This document shows, piece by piece, positions 8,608-16,275 of a stretch of DNA of 64,000 nucleotides. Position numbers and translations under genes: made by a program. The stretch is taken from NCBI RefSeq assembly GCF_028475105.1, contig NZ_CP116936.1, forward strand, positions 248,001 to 312,000, given 5' to 3'. Each line of letters opens with the position of its first letter. Within the stretch, counting starts at the first letter, position 1. The DNA is from Micromonospora sp. LH3U1. GTDB lineage: Bacteria > Actinomycetota > Actinomycetes > Mycobacteriales > Micromonosporaceae. The notes below the pieces were generated by a model. That model saw only the letters and a program-made list of their open reading frames with translations. It ran no database searches and was not told the DNA's origin.

Positions 8608-9252
8608 GTGGTTGTCAAGAGACGTTATGACTCTTCCCGCCGACAGGAGCAGGCCCGACAGACCCGGCGAGCAATCCTCGAAGCGGCTGGCCGGCTGTTC
8701 GTCGACCCTGGCTACGCGGCCACACCGCTGACCGCCGTCGCCGTTGAAGCCGGCGTCGCCGTCCAGACCCTGTACGCGGTGTTCGGCAGCAAGCGGCAAC
8801 TGCTCTCCCAGTTGGTGGACGTCACCCTGGCTGGCGACGACGAACCGGTGGCCCTGCCGGACCGGCCCTTCGTCGCCGAGATCCGCGCACTCACCGACCC
8901 CCGCGCCAAGCTCGCCCGCTACGCTCGCCATCTGTTCGAGGTCAACGCCCGGCAGGCCCAGGTGATGCTCGCGCTGGCCGGCGCGGCCACAGCCGACCCG
9001 GACGCTGCCGAGATCTGGCGCAAGAACATCGATGACCGTCGCCGTGGCATGGCCATGTTCGCCGCGGAACTGGTCGGGACGGGAGCGCTGCGCCCTGACC
9101 TGGACGTCGAACAGGTGGCCGACATCCTCTGGTTGGCCCAGGACGTCCGCAACTTCGACTGGCTCGTCCAGCAACGCGGATGGCCGCCCGAGCAGTACCA
9201 GCGGTGGTATGTGGACACCGTCAGCGGCGCCATCATCGCCCGTACCGATTAG
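8608..9252 (+). CDS. TetR/AcrR-family repressor
   Basis: A 214-aa TetR regulator. The GTG at 8608 is chosen because the product then starts MVVKRRYDSSRRQEQARQTR, placing the helix-turn-helix (TPLTAVAVEAGVAVQTLYAV, residues about 37-56) at the usual distance from the N-terminus. A -10-like TACACT just upstream fits leaderless translation. The C-terminal ligand-binding domain is all-helical and unassigned. It should repress the divergent ABM/methyltransferase/lipoprotein operon and itself through the operator at 8566-8592. Confidence 0.88.
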   Translation: MVVKRRYDSSRRQEQARQTRRAILEAAGRLFVDPGYAATPLTAVAVEAGVAVQTLYAVFGSKRQLLSQLVDVTLAGDDEPVALPDRPFVAEIRALTDPRAKLARYARHLFEVNARQAQVMLALAGAATADPDAAEIWRKNIDDRRRGMAMFAAELVGTGALRPDLDVEQVADILWLAQDVRNFDWLVQQRGWPPEQYQRWYVDTVSGAIIARTD

Positions 9253-9279
9253 TCCTTCGCCGCAGGTGGTTGCACCGGG

Positions 9280-9561
9280 CTACTCCTTCGAGTAGCCGGT
9301 GACGGGGTCGATCTCGGCGAGGAAGGTGCGAATGGTCTCCCTCATCTCGGGCAACGTCGTGGCGGGGCCGTCGGCTCTGCTGATGCCGAAGCCGTAGTCG
9401 TGCGGCCCACTGAGCCAGTCGAAGTCGTACGTCCCGGGCTGTTCGTCACGCCGGCGGATGCGAAAGCGCTCCCCGTCGACGGTCAGCAGGATCGGATCGC
9501 TCCTGGTGTAACGGGGTCTCGTGTCCTGAGGCGCGGGGCCCGGCTCCGGCTCGGTTGACAT
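9280..9561 (-). CDS. Hypothetical protein (93 aa)
   Basis: The start ATG at 9561 is preceded by GAGGAGAGGC, and a longer in-frame start has no ribosome-binding site. The acidic N-terminus (MSTEPEPGPAPQDTRPRYT) leads into a compact beta-rich stretch (DPILLTVDGERFRIRRR, then YDFDWLSGPHDYGFGISR). No family is recognised with certainty; proteins of this layout are common as uncharacterised actinomycete products. It is divergent from the VOC protein gene at 9657. Confidence 0.7.
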   Translation of the reverse strand: MSTEPEPGPAPQDTRPRYTRSDPILLTVDGERFRIRRRDEQPGTYDFDWLSGPHDYGFGISRADGPATTLPEMRETIRTFLAEIDPVTGYSKE

Positions 9562-9656
9562 GCCTCTCCTCACCTCGGCCGTGGCGGACGCGGCAGAATG
9601 ACGGGTGACCAGGAGACGACAGATGCCATGAGGCCGCGAGCACAGGGAGTTCGCCC

Positions 9657-10037
9657 ATGCCACCCACCCCTGCGTACGGCAAGATCTGCTACCTCGAGAT
9701 CCCCGCGACCGACATCGCCGCCTCGGCCGCTTTCTACCAGCAGGTGTTCGACTGGAACATCCGCAAGCGCAGCGGTGACGAAACCCGGGTGTCCTTCGAC
9801 GACGGGCTCGGCGAGGTCAGCGGCGCGTGGGTGCTGGACCGGCCACCGTCGCGCGAGCCGGGGCTGCTGGTCTACCTCCAGGTCGACGACGTGGACGCGG
9901 CCGTGCAGAAGGTGGAAGCGGCCGGCGGAGTGATCGTGCAGCCGGTCGGCGCAGACGAGGGCGAACTGACCGCACGGTTCAGCGACCCGGCGGGCAACGT
10001 GTTCGGCCTCTACCAGGAGCCGCCGGAGGAGAACTGA
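9657..10037 (+). CDS. VOC-superfamily (glyoxalase-like) protein
   Basis: A 126-aa single-domain vicinal-oxygen-chelate protein. The first betaalphabetabetabeta unit is seen in KICYLEIPATDIAASAAFYQ and the second in LLVYLQVDDVDAAVQKVEAA, with the closing FSDPAGNVFGLYQEP. Glu and His positions usual for metal binding are only partly present, which is common among the antibiotic-resistance/uncharacterised VOC members. AGGGAG lies upstream of the ATG. The role is unknown; detoxification or small-molecule binding are the usual suggestions for the family. Confidence 0.85.
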   Translation: MPPTPAYGKICYLEIPATDIAASAAFYQQVFDWNIRKRSGDETRVSFDDGLGEVSGAWVLDRPPSREPGLLVYLQVDDVDAAVQKVEAAGGVIVQPVGADEGELTARFSDPAGNVFGLYQEPPEEN

Positions 10038-10208
10038 TCCAGTCAGCGGCGGCCATCCCCCTCGACGTCTTCCGCTGGCGGACCCGGGCTCGACCTCCCA
10101 TCGAGCCGCCCACGCGAGGCAACGAGGCGGTGCCCAGATCACGGGTTCGAACGGCGTCTCGTGACTCCGACCCGAGCAGCCGAACCGCTGGCGCAGGGAG
10201 CCAAGCAG

Positions 10209-10227
10209 GCTAGACTAAGCCCCTAGC
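10209..10227. promoter_or_regulatory. Promoter/operator of the toxin-antitoxin operon
   Basis: GCTAG (10209-10213) and CTAGC (10223-10227) form a 5-9-5 inverted repeat just before the GAGGAGG ribosome-binding site of the Phd-like gene. TAGACT at 10211-10216 can act as a -10 hexamer inside the repeat. Phd/VapC-type operons are commonly autorepressed at such sites. Supported by position and symmetry only. Confidence 0.45.
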
Positions 10228-10246
10228 TAACCGAGGAGGTTGCGCC

Positions 10247-10501
10247 ATGTCGGCTGAGGCCGTGCACTACAACATGCACGATGCCAAGACCCATCTGTCG
10301 CGCATCATCGAACGGGTGGAACACGGCGAGGAGATCATTATCGACCGGGCCGGTACGCCGGTGGCGAAGGTCGTGCCGCTGGTCCGGCGGGCCAACCGCA
10401 CCGCGGTCGGCTCCCTCGCCGGGCAACTGGACCTCTCCGGGGAGTGGGACTCACCAAAGACCAACGCCGAGATCGCCGCCGACTTCGGCATCGGCGCGTG
10501 A
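10247..10501 (+). CDS. Phd/YefM-family antitoxin
   Basis: An 84-aa antitoxin. The family pattern is clear: YNMHDAKTHLSRIIERVEHG (residues 4-23), then EEIIIDRAGTPVAKVVPL. The N-terminal part binds DNA as a dimer and the C-terminal tail (after residue 60) should wrap the toxin's active site. GAGGAGG lies upstream of the ATG. Its TGA overlaps the GTG of the PIN-domain toxin (GTGA), the usual coupled arrangement. It probably autoregulates through the inverted repeat at 10209-10227. Confidence 0.93.
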   Translation: MSAEAVHYNMHDAKTHLSRIIERVEHGEEIIIDRAGTPVAKVVPLVRRANRTAVGSLAGQLDLSGEWDSPKTNAEIAADFGIGA

Positions 10502-10872
10502 CCCTACTGCTGGACACCCACGTCGCGCTCTGGGCCATCACTGGCGACGCGACCCTCGGCACTGAGTTCCTCGACCGGCTACGCCACGAGCCGGACATCT
10601 TCCTCTCCCCGGTCACCCTGTGGGAGATCACCATCAAACAGAGTGCGGGGAAACTCGCCGGACCCCCTGACCTCGCCGAACGGGTAAGAGACATGGGCTT
10701 CCGCGAACTCCCGGTGACCCACGCCCACACCATCGCCGCCGGCCGCCTGCCACCGCATCACCGCGATCCGTTCGATCGCATGCTGGTGGCCCAGGCGATC
10801 ACCGAGAGTCTGACCCTGGCCTCCCGCGACGCGTCGATCGCGCTGTACGACGTGGACGTCCTCAAGGTGTGA
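10498..10872 (+). CDS. vapC: PIN-domain (VapC-like) ribonuclease toxin
   Basis: A 124-aa PIN-domain toxin starting at a GTG that overlaps the antitoxin stop. The first acidic residue is in LLLDTHVALWAITGD (Asp5), with further acidic positions at SPVTLWEITIK (Glu), HRDPFDRMLVAQA (Asp) and LASRDASI (Asp), the four positions that bind Mg in PIN nucleases. Family toxins cleave tRNA or rRNA when the antitoxin is degraded. The reading frame is intact, so the pair is probably functional. Confidence 0.93.
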   Translation: MTLLLDTHVALWAITGDATLGTEFLDRLRHEPDIFLSPVTLWEITIKQSAGKLAGPPDLAERVRDMGFRELPVTHAHTIAAGRLPPHHRDPFDRMLVAQAITESLTLASRDASIALYDVDVLKV

Positions 10873-11040
10873 TCGGACGGGCCCATCAACGCCTGATGCC
10901 GACGAGAGGCCCAGCCCCACACCGCACACGCGCCGGCCGGCCGGTGCCATTCCGAACAACGCCGGTTGTTCGAGCTCCGACATGCCGGCCGTGGCCTGCA
11001 ACTTCGCAGGTCTCGAACCCTCCGTTTGGGTATCCGTTTC
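10873..11040. terminator. Spacer with hairpin terminator after the vapC operon
   Basis: CGAACAAC (10953-10960) and GTTGTTCG (10965-10972) form a perfect 8-bp stem with a 4-base loop, about 80 bases past the toxin stop. There is no long T run, as is usual in high-GC actinomycetes. No gene is visible in the rest of the spacer, which ends at the tRNA-Lys-like att repeat. Confidence 0.5.
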
Positions 11041-11078
11041 GGTGGGCCGCCAGGGACTCGAACCCTGAACCTATGGAT
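11041..11078 (-). repeat. Left attachment-site copy: truncated tRNA-Lys 3' end
   Basis: On the minus strand these bases read as the 3' part of a tRNA from the anticodon-stem 3' side (AATCCATAGG) through the T arm (GGTTCGAGTCCC) to the acceptor end (GGCGGCCC). No 5' half is present, so this is not a tRNA gene. The same stretch recurs in the same orientation at 15341-15382, bounding a 4.3-kb region with an integrase remnant. The T arm differs from the intact tRNA-Lys at 46950, so the target was another Lys tRNA gene or has diverged. Confidence 0.75.
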
Positions 11079-11163
11079 TGCGGGCGAGCCGGCCGGATCG
11101 GGAGCGATGCGAGGTCATCCGGCTTGCTGACGCGTTTCTCGGCCTGGTTCGGCTGGCACGGTT

Positions 11164-11184
11164 GCTGTACTTCGCTGCTGTACT
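11164..11184. repeat. Candidate integrase arm-site pair, left end
   Basis: GCTGTAC occurs twice around TTCGCT in the segment GCTGTACTTCGCTGCTGTAC, about 90 bases inside the left att copy. The identical segment occurs about 60 bases inside the right att copy (15264-15283). Paired short repeats near attP cores are typical arm-type binding sites of tyrosine integrases; this assignment is inference. Confidence 0.5.
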
Positions 11185-11191
11185 GCTGGCA

Positions 11192-11365
11192 TCAAACGAG
11201 GCGCTGGATGCGGACCTTCGGACGCTCGTTTCTCAGGTGGCCGTGCTTGTGCTGGCGGACCTGCTCGTCCCAAACCTCCTGGTCGTAGTCGGGATCCGGC
11301 GGGATCCACTTGTGGGAGCCGTCGCTGTAGTGGAACTTCTCGTCCCCGGGGCGCAGGATGCTCAA
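11192..11365 (-). CDS. Small hypothetical protein of the integrative element (57 aa)
   Basis: This is the third gene of a tightly overlapped trio. Its TTG start (11365-11363) overlaps the stop of the preceding gene (TTGA). The product begins MSILRPGDEKFHYSDGSH and is hydrophilic with many charged and aromatic residues (KWIPPDPDYDQEVWDEQ). No domain is recognised. Translational coupling and conserved-looking codon use support it as real despite its size. Confidence 0.6.
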   Translation of the reverse strand: MSILRPGDEKFHYSDGSHKWIPPDPDYDQEVWDEQVRQHKHGHLRNERPKVRIQRLV

Positions 11366-11580
11366 CGGGTCCAGCCGAGGAACCGATAGTGCAGGTGGCC
11401 GGCGGGGACGTGGGTCAGGTCCTGGGCGGCGTCGACGAGTTGCGCCGCCAGGTAGAGGGCCAGCCACACGGGGGCGCGGTCGTACTCGGCTCGCAGCTCC
11501 CGACAGCGGGTCTGGCATGGCCAGTCGGCACCGCAGCCGCCGCAGGTCCAGGCCGGCGTGATCGGGAGGTGGGTCGTCAC
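11362..11580 (-). CDS. Cys-rich small protein of the integrative element (72 aa)
   Basis: The GTG start at 11580 overlaps the upstream stop (GTGA). Near the N-terminus four cysteines lie in WTCGGCGADWPCQTRC (residues 11-26), a likely small metal-binding knuckle, followed by an amphipathic helix region (ELRAEYDRAPVWLALYLAAQ). Similar short proteins are frequent in actinomycete integrative elements next to GntR regulators, but I cannot name a family. It overlaps the next gene's start by 4 bases. Confidence 0.65.
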   Translation of the reverse strand: MTTHLPITPAWTCGGCGADWPCQTRCRELRAEYDRAPVWLALYLAAQLVDAAQDLTHVPAGHLHYRFLGWTR

Positions 11581-11810
11581 TTCGGCGTCCCCCGCTCGGC
11601 CGGCGGTTCGGATGACGGAGCGGATAGCCGGCCGTCCTCTGACGGCCAGTGGCCTCGGTTGATCGGGATTCGATGCCTCGTATGGCAGGGCAACTCGCCC
11701 CCGCACCGGCAGACCTTCCGCCATCGCTGCCATGACCAGACCGGCCGGTGCCGCCTGGCCAGGGTCAGCGCGACGGCCACCAAATACTCCTCGTACGACA
11801 CGCGAGTCAT
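11577..11810 (-). CDS. Small hypothetical protein of the integrative element (77 aa)
   Basis: The ATG at 11810 follows GGGAGGCCC. The product (MTRVSYEEYLVAVALTLARR...) has an N-terminal amphipathic helix, a Trp/Arg-rich middle and a CRCGGELPCHTRH cysteine motif (residues about 34-46) that could pair with the cysteines of the next protein. It is first of three overlapping minus-strand genes divergent from a GntR regulator. That is the usual place for accessory genes in pSAM2-like elements. Function is unknown. Confidence 0.65.
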   Translation of the reverse strand: MTRVSYEEYLVAVALTLARRHRPVWSWQRWRKVCRCGGELPCHTRHRIPINRGHWPSEDGRLSAPSSEPPAERGTPK

Positions 11811-11950
11811 GGGCCTCCCTTCGGATGTTTGCCGATGTCGCGGGCGGACCGGAGCCGATCGCGGCTGTTGTCCCAGCTCCTGTCACCGTAACGACGTAGG
11901 ACTGTAGATACAATAAGATGTAGAACTGTTGGACACGTAGCGTCACATTT

Positions 11951-12352
11951 GTGATCGACCCCAGCGCGGATCGGGCCGTGTTCCGGCAGCTCGCAGACCT
12001 CCTGCGAGACCGGATCACGTCTGGCGACCTCGCGCCCGGCGCATCGCTACCGAGCGAGTTGCGACTGGCTCAGGAGTACGGGCTGAGTCGTACGAGCGTC
12101 CGACAAGCGGTAGCGCTACTCCGGTCGGAAGGGCTCGTGATCGTGGAACCACCGCGCGGCACGTTCGTCCGCGCCGACGAGCCGGCCGAAACGGTGACCC
12201 TCCTCAAGGGCGACACCGCGACCGCGCGTATGCCCACTCCCGTCGAGCGGCGCGAGCTGGAGATGGGTGAGGGCATCCCCGTCATCGTGATCTTCCGCGC
12301 TGACGGCTCACGCGAGGTGTACGCCGCCGACCGCATCCGCATCGGCCGCTGA
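11951..12352 (+). CDS. GntR-family regulator, short form (KorSA-like position)
   Basis: A 133-aa protein starting at GTG 11951. Residues 1-75 are a complete GntR winged helix (FRQLADLLRDRITSGDLAPG, then LAQEYGLSRTSVRQAVALLR). After it only about 55 residues remain, including MPTPVERRELEMGEGIPV and REVYAADRIRI, a reduced stub of a UTRA domain. Short GntR proteins of this kind regulate replication and transfer genes in actinomycete integrative elements. It is divergent from the three small genes ending at 11810 and probably controls both strands through the AT-rich gap at 11890-11945. Confidence 0.85.
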   Translation: MIDPSADRAVFRQLADLLRDRITSGDLAPGASLPSELRLAQEYGLSRTSVRQAVALLRSEGLVIVEPPRGTFVRADEPAETVTLLKGDTATARMPTPVERRELEMGEGIPVIVIFRADGSREVYAADRIRIGR

Positions 12353-12672
12353 CCCTGTCGCAACCGTCGACGAACCCCGTCGGGGGAGCCGGCCACATCT
12401 CGTCGGCTCGTGCGGATCCTCGTCGAGCAGTGCGGTCAAACAGCTGACAATGGCCGTCCTCTGCTGTCTCGCACCTACCTGGATCAAACGGCTTGCTGCC
12501 TCATCGCTGCCTACGGCCGGCGCGGCCCTCGCTGACGGCCCGCTCGCCGGTACCAGCGAGGTCCAGCAGCAGCCCCCGCATCGATGAGACCCGGGTATGG
12601 GCAGGCGGTGTGAGGGCTATTTGCCTGGTGTCCGTTGTCTTTTGCGCTCAAGCGCGCGCGTAGCCTTGCGGT
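12353..12672. other. Intergenic region without a recognisable gene
   Basis: The 320 bases between the GntR gene and the next gene contain no frame with good codon use or a ribosome-binding site. The end is less GC-rich and carries TAGCCT at 12661-12666, 6 bases before the ATG at 12673. That would suit the -10 hexamer of a leaderless transcript for the downstream gene. Confidence 0.4.
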
Positions 12673-13119
12673 ATGGCCGCCCCTAAGCAGCACATCGAGC
12701 GCGAAATCGTGCGTATCCTCCGTGCTGCGCGACAAACCACGGGTGAGCGCCGCACGATCCTGCTGCGTGACCTCGCCGAGCAGATGGTGGACCTGCGCGA
12801 GCACTACCCGACCCCGTCCGGCGACCCTGACTGGACCGGCCGCACCGGAATGTACCGGTACGCCGTACGCGAGCTGTATGCCCACGCCAGCTACAGCCCC
12901 GAGGAGCGGAAGCTCACCCAGACCTCCACCCGGTACCACGTCGGCAATCTAGTGCGCGCGCGTCTGCCCCAGGAGACCGCCGACGCTCTCGGCCTGGTAC
13001 GCACCTCCCCGCAGGACCGCAGCCGCATGCGCACTCGACGCGACCGCGACGAGCTGCGCGAGCTGCTGGCCGAGGCCCGCGAGCTGCTGGCCGCGCAAAA
13101 GAAGATCACCGGAGGCTAA
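12673..13119 (+). CDS. Hypothetical helical protein of the integrative element (148 aa)
   Basis: The product is highly charged and helical throughout: HIEREIVRILRAARQTTGER near the N-terminus, a short middle with aromatic residues (GRTGMYRYAVRELYAHASYS) and a C-terminal coiled-coil-like stretch (RDRDELRELLAEARELLAAQ). There is no membrane segment. The ATG lacks an obvious ribosome-binding site and may be leaderless. I recognise no family; the setting inside the att-bounded region suggests element-encoded function, possibly DNA binding. Confidence 0.7.
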   Translation: MAAPKQHIEREIVRILRAARQTTGERRTILLRDLAEQMVDLREHYPTPSGDPDWTGRTGMYRYAVRELYAHASYSPEERKLTQTSTRYHVGNLVRARLPQETADALGLVRTSPQDRSRMRTRRDRDELRELLAEARELLAAQKKITGG

Positions 13120-13370
13120 CAGCGTAGCTGCACCTTGGGGCAATAGTTCGTGCTCTACTCGCTCGCGGCGGGCCCGGGACTCTCGCTGGTACAGCACCGA
13201 ACCTGAGAACTCGCTTACAAGCTCTGTTCATCTCGTCCGGTGGTGTCCGTCTGCGTCTGTGACCTCGGGCGACTGCCCGCGCCCGGTCGCTGCCGGCTGT
13301 CCTCGTCCGGGCTGGTTGCTGTCGCCGTTGCTGTCGACAGCACCAGGACGACCACCCAGGAGCAGAGGAG

Positions 13371-13799
13371 TCAGGGAAGGCTCTTTTCCTGCCCGGCCTC
13401 CAATCGGTCTGCCCGACTGTGAAGCTCCGCAGCTATGGCATCCCAGTCGGGACCGAAGGCATGTAGGTCGCTGGCCGCCACACGCAACAGTTCGACATCC
13501 TCTGGCCGCTGGAGGCAGGCCAGCCGGAACGCGAGGTTTCGCGCCCAGACCGGAAGACTTAGCCAGTCCTCCTCCAGCATCACCTCCAGCATCGCCACGA
13601 TCTCGTCAGCCGATGCGAAGGTCACCACCTCGACATACGCACTGGCAACTCGCTCGCTGTACCCCCGACCAGCGAGCAACCGGGCCAACTCAAGCAGCGA
13701 CATGCACTCCGGTGCGAAGGGCTCGGCGTCAGAAAACTCCTCGGGACGATCCCTAGTACCCCTATCCAGCAACGCCCGCAGCCAACCCGTCCTATTCAC
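13371..13799 (-). CDS. Hypothetical all-helical protein (142 aa)
   Basis: Starting MNRTGWLRALLDRGT, the product is leucine- and alanine-rich and reads as a compact helical bundle (SLLELARLLAGRGYSERVAS, then VPVWARNLAFRLACLQ-like segments). Tryptophan and acidic residues are spread as in soluble proteins. No catalytic motif is seen. Its neighbours in the element are unknown genes, so context adds little. Immunity-like or adaptor proteins have this look, but that is only a guess. Confidence 0.55.
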   Translation of the reverse strand: MNRTGWLRALLDRGTRDRPEEFSDAEPFAPECMSLLELARLLAGRGYSERVASAYVEVVTFASADEIVAMLEVMLEEDWLSLPVWARNLAFRLACLQRPEDVELLRVAASDLHAFGPDWDAIAAELHSRADRLEAGQEKSLP

Positions 13800-14027
13800 G
13801 ACCTAGAAGCCAACCGCTCCCCACCTGGCGAACCCAGCAGGCACAGACGCCCGGCGGCGGTTCGGCGCAGGTGAGTTGAAGCGGAACTAAGAGCCGCGAT
13901 CCCGCAACCAGCGGCGACACCGTCCGGTATCTGCTCACCCGACGTCTCGGGCTCTCATGTTTGTTCGCTGGTTGACGACGTTTCACGGTGTCTTGTGCCC
14001 CCTGTGTGCCCCACAGGACGCTCCGCG

Positions 14028-14336
14028 CTACCACTTCCGACGCCATTCAAGGCGACCTCGATGCGCCACAGCCGGGACATCCCCTCGCTGGACGTACAGC
14101 ACCTCGTCCTCAACCCACCAGACGTCGCCGCCACGAAGGAAGACTGGATCCTCCAACGCCAAGGCAAGAAGACGGCCGCCGGAACTGCCGGGCAGCCCTT
14201 CCAGGTCATCCACCAACTCCATCCGACCTGCGGTGACGGGCTCGGTCCTCACGCCACCATTCTCTGCCGGTGTCGGTGCGGCCCCGACGACTCCTTGACC
14301 CCCAGGCAACCAACACAGAGCCGTGACCTGCCGCTC
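14028..14336 (-). CDS. Possible small hypothetical protein or remnant
   Basis: The minus-strand frame ending at 14028 has a protein-like C-terminal half (RMELVDDLEGLPGSSGGRLL, then VFLRGGDVWWVEDEVLYVQR), while the first part is low-complexity and without a clear start. The start is uncertain: a GTG within the frame near 14251 would give about 74 residues. It may be a fragment left by rearrangement of the element. No family assigned. Confidence 0.3.
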   Translation of the reverse strand, partial: ERQVTALCWLPGGQGVVGAAPTPAENGGVRTEPVTAGRMELVDDLEGLPGSSGGRLLALALEDPVFLRGGDVWWVEDEVLYVQRGDVPAVAHRGRLEWRRKW

Positions 14337-14416
14337 CCTGGCTCGTGAGCTGCTATGACGATCCCCCAGAGTCCATGCTCGTCCACCCATGTGTGTGCCG
14401 GTCGTCACCCAGCTAG

Positions 14417-14626
14417 TCACTCATCCACGTCAGCACTCTTCACGGAGGCCTCGAAGTCATCGGGCCTCGTCCGCCGTAGAAGCTCGCACCGCTCGGCGAA
14501 GACGTCAAACGCTCGTTGAAGGCTGCATACCTCGGCCTGGCGGATCGCCTTTATCGCCAGGATGTGCCGCCCTTGCACGATGAGGTCGTCGATCGACTGC
14601 CAAGCGTCCACGCGGCCATCATGCAA
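14417..14626 (-). pseudogene. Fragment with ribosomal L7/L12 C-terminal-like domain
   Basis: The minus-strand frame reads DAWQSIDDLIVQGRHILAIK followed by AIRQAEVCSLQRAFDVFAER and ends RRTRPDDFEASVKSADVDE. The pattern of a helix, a glycine turn, then I-x-A-I-K and a second helix is that of bL12 C-terminal-like domains in small actinomycete proteins. The open frame runs further upstream into unrelated sequence with no proper start; TTG at 14626 is the nearest candidate and has no ribosome-binding site. The fragment abuts the truncated integrase, so a deletion has probably joined the two. Confidence 0.5.
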
Positions 14627-14694
14627 GACGACTGTCAGCTTGGGAATCGGGTTGATCTGGACCGTCGGTTGACGTCCGGCCAGGGGAACAAGCA

Positions 14695-15223
14695 CGCACC
14701 GTTCATCCGGCGGTTGTCGGAGTTGGGGCTCACCTGGGCGGACATCTACCTCGACGCGGCGGAACTGACCATCGACCGGCAGCTCCAGCGGGTCGGTGCC
14801 GAGTTGCTGCACCGGGAGACGAAGACGGCGGCCTCGGACGCCACCCGGCCGCTGCCGGACATCTGTGCCGTGGCGCTCGACCGCCGCCGCGCCGCGCAGA
14901 CCGCCGGTCGGGACGCCGCCGGCCCCGCCTGGCAGCCCTCCGACCTGATCTTCACCACCCGCTACGGCCGGCCGGTCGAGCCGCGCAACTTCAACCGGTT
15001 CTGGGATCGGCGCTGCGACGCTGCCGGGGTTCGACGCATCACCGTCCGGGACGCCCGGCGGACCTGCGCCTCGCTCCTGGCCGACCTGGACGTCCACCCC
15101 CGGGTGGCGATGCAGATCCTTCGACACGCCCAGTTCGCCATCACCATGGAGATCTACACGGTGGTGTCCTCGGCGGCGACCCGCGACGCCCTCAAGCGGC
15201 TCGGCAGCACGCTCGACCGGTAA
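14695..15223 (+). pseudogene. int: Tyrosine integrase, C-terminal half (pSAM2-like)
   Basis: From about 14695 the plus-strand frame is the catalytic half of a tyrosine recombinase: RRLSELGLTWADIYLD (box I region), LIFTTRYGRPVEPRNFNRFW, TVRDARRTCASLLADLDVHP (box II), VAMQILRHAQF and MEIYT (nucleophile Tyr). The N-terminal arm and core-binding domains are missing; upstream sequence is a different gene fragment. In box II the usual His of H-x-x-R reads Arg (VRDARR). The fragment is next to the right att copy, the normal place for int in actinomycete elements. It should be inactive. Confidence 0.85.
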
Positions 15224-15263
15224 GTCGTGATTCGTTTACGTCATCAGGTCGGTAGGGGCCTAC

Positions 15264-15283
15264 TGCTGTACTTCGCTGCTGTA
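15264..15283. repeat. Candidate integrase arm-site pair, right end
   Basis: This is a second copy of GCTGTACTTCGCTGCTGTAC, about 60 bases inside the right att copy and in the same orientation as the one at 11164. Two GCTGTAC units flank a 6-base spacer. The presence of one copy near each end fits arm-type sites of the element's integrase. Confidence 0.5.
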
Positions 15284-15340
15284 CCGGCCCCGATCGCGGC
15301 AACAGCCACCCCCCAGAGGGTCGCTGACCTGCGGTGGAGT

Positions 15341-15382
15341 GGGCCGCCAGGGACTCGAACCCTGAACCTATGGATTAAAAGT
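15341..15382 (-). repeat. Right attachment-site copy: truncated tRNA-Lys 3' half
   Basis: Minus-strand bases read CTTTTAATCCATAGG (anticodon loop TTT and 3' stem) through the T arm to GGCGGCCC, matching the left copy at 11041-11078 over its full length and extending a few bases further into the anticodon loop. The bases beyond (CCTGGGCA side) do not form a tRNA 5' half. Sites from the anticodon loop to the 3' end are the usual attB of tyrosine integrases. Neither end keeps an intact tRNA, so the element has been rearranged. Confidence 0.75.
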
Positions 15383-16275
15383 GCCCAGGATCGGACAAAT
15401 TAGTGCTAAGCGTCGCGCGGTGTCGACGGTCCGGACTCCGCGTGTGTCGTCCGCCCGTATTCGCGCTAGTCCACGCCCAACCTGCGTGTCGTGATGTTGC
15501 GGTGGGGTGTCTGACGAGGGCTCGTATCCGTGGATGGCGCGGTGAATCCGCCTGGTGGGGCGTCGTCCGAGCGCCCGTAGAGCACCCACGAGCCGATGGG
15601 GTCCGGCATCGGTGGTCCCTGATGGCAGGCCGCAAGCGCCTGTGTCAGCTCCCTAGTCTGCCTGGTCTGGCTCATCATGCCCAGCACCCCGACGCCCTGG
15701 ACGCGCAGCCGCGGGCGGGTGCGCGTTACATGACAGTCAGTTGTCGGCTTCGGCGCGGCGATGTCAGCGCCGCACCCCGCATGGACGGGAGGGAAGCGCG
15801 CATCGTCCTGTGCGGTCACCCTGCCGGGTTGACACCCTTTCATCCCGGCCGTTTGACCGAATATCCACGACCGCGTACCTAAGTCAGGTCGTGCCCTTAC
15901 TTATCCCTGCTACGCAATTTCCGCCTTGATGCTGGATTGTGGTGTGGATGCATGTTCGAATCAGGTGGTTCTGCGTTGATGCTGAGGCCGGCGATCTTCG
16001 GCTGTACTCAATTTCGTAACACCTTCGACACATTGCAAGCATTAGTGGCGGGCCCGCGCAGTCGGGAGGTATCCGCAGGCTGTGTCATTCGGCGGTGATC
16101 GCCCGACGGAGTTGCCTGCGGCAGAGCGGATGGCTGGCCGGAGTTTTGAGCCTCCCCGAGCGCCTAGCACACGGCCACCCTTGATCGCCATTCTTCTAAT
16201 CGAAGTCACTCGATGCTACCGTCGCCGGCAGCCGTATTCATCGGGGACGTGGCTGTCCAAAACGGGGGACACTAC
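15383..16275. other. Long intergenic region before the RHS gene
   Basis: No reading frame here has convincing codon use or family resemblance. The segment from about 15890 to 16070 is clearly less GC-rich than its surroundings and probably holds upstream regulatory DNA for the RHS gene. GGGGGA at 16264-16269 is the ribosome-binding site of the gene starting at 16276. I see no terminator or small RNA that I could support. Confidence 0.4.

Noticed and set aside
11041..11078. A tRNA-Lys gene at each att copy
   Set aside because: Only the 3' part of a cloverleaf is present at both places; no 5' acceptor strand or D arm can be drawn.
15403..15882. Open frames of 120-160 codons on both strands before the RHS gene
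   Set aside because: No ribosome-binding sites, no family resemblance and low-quality codon use; treated as non-coding.
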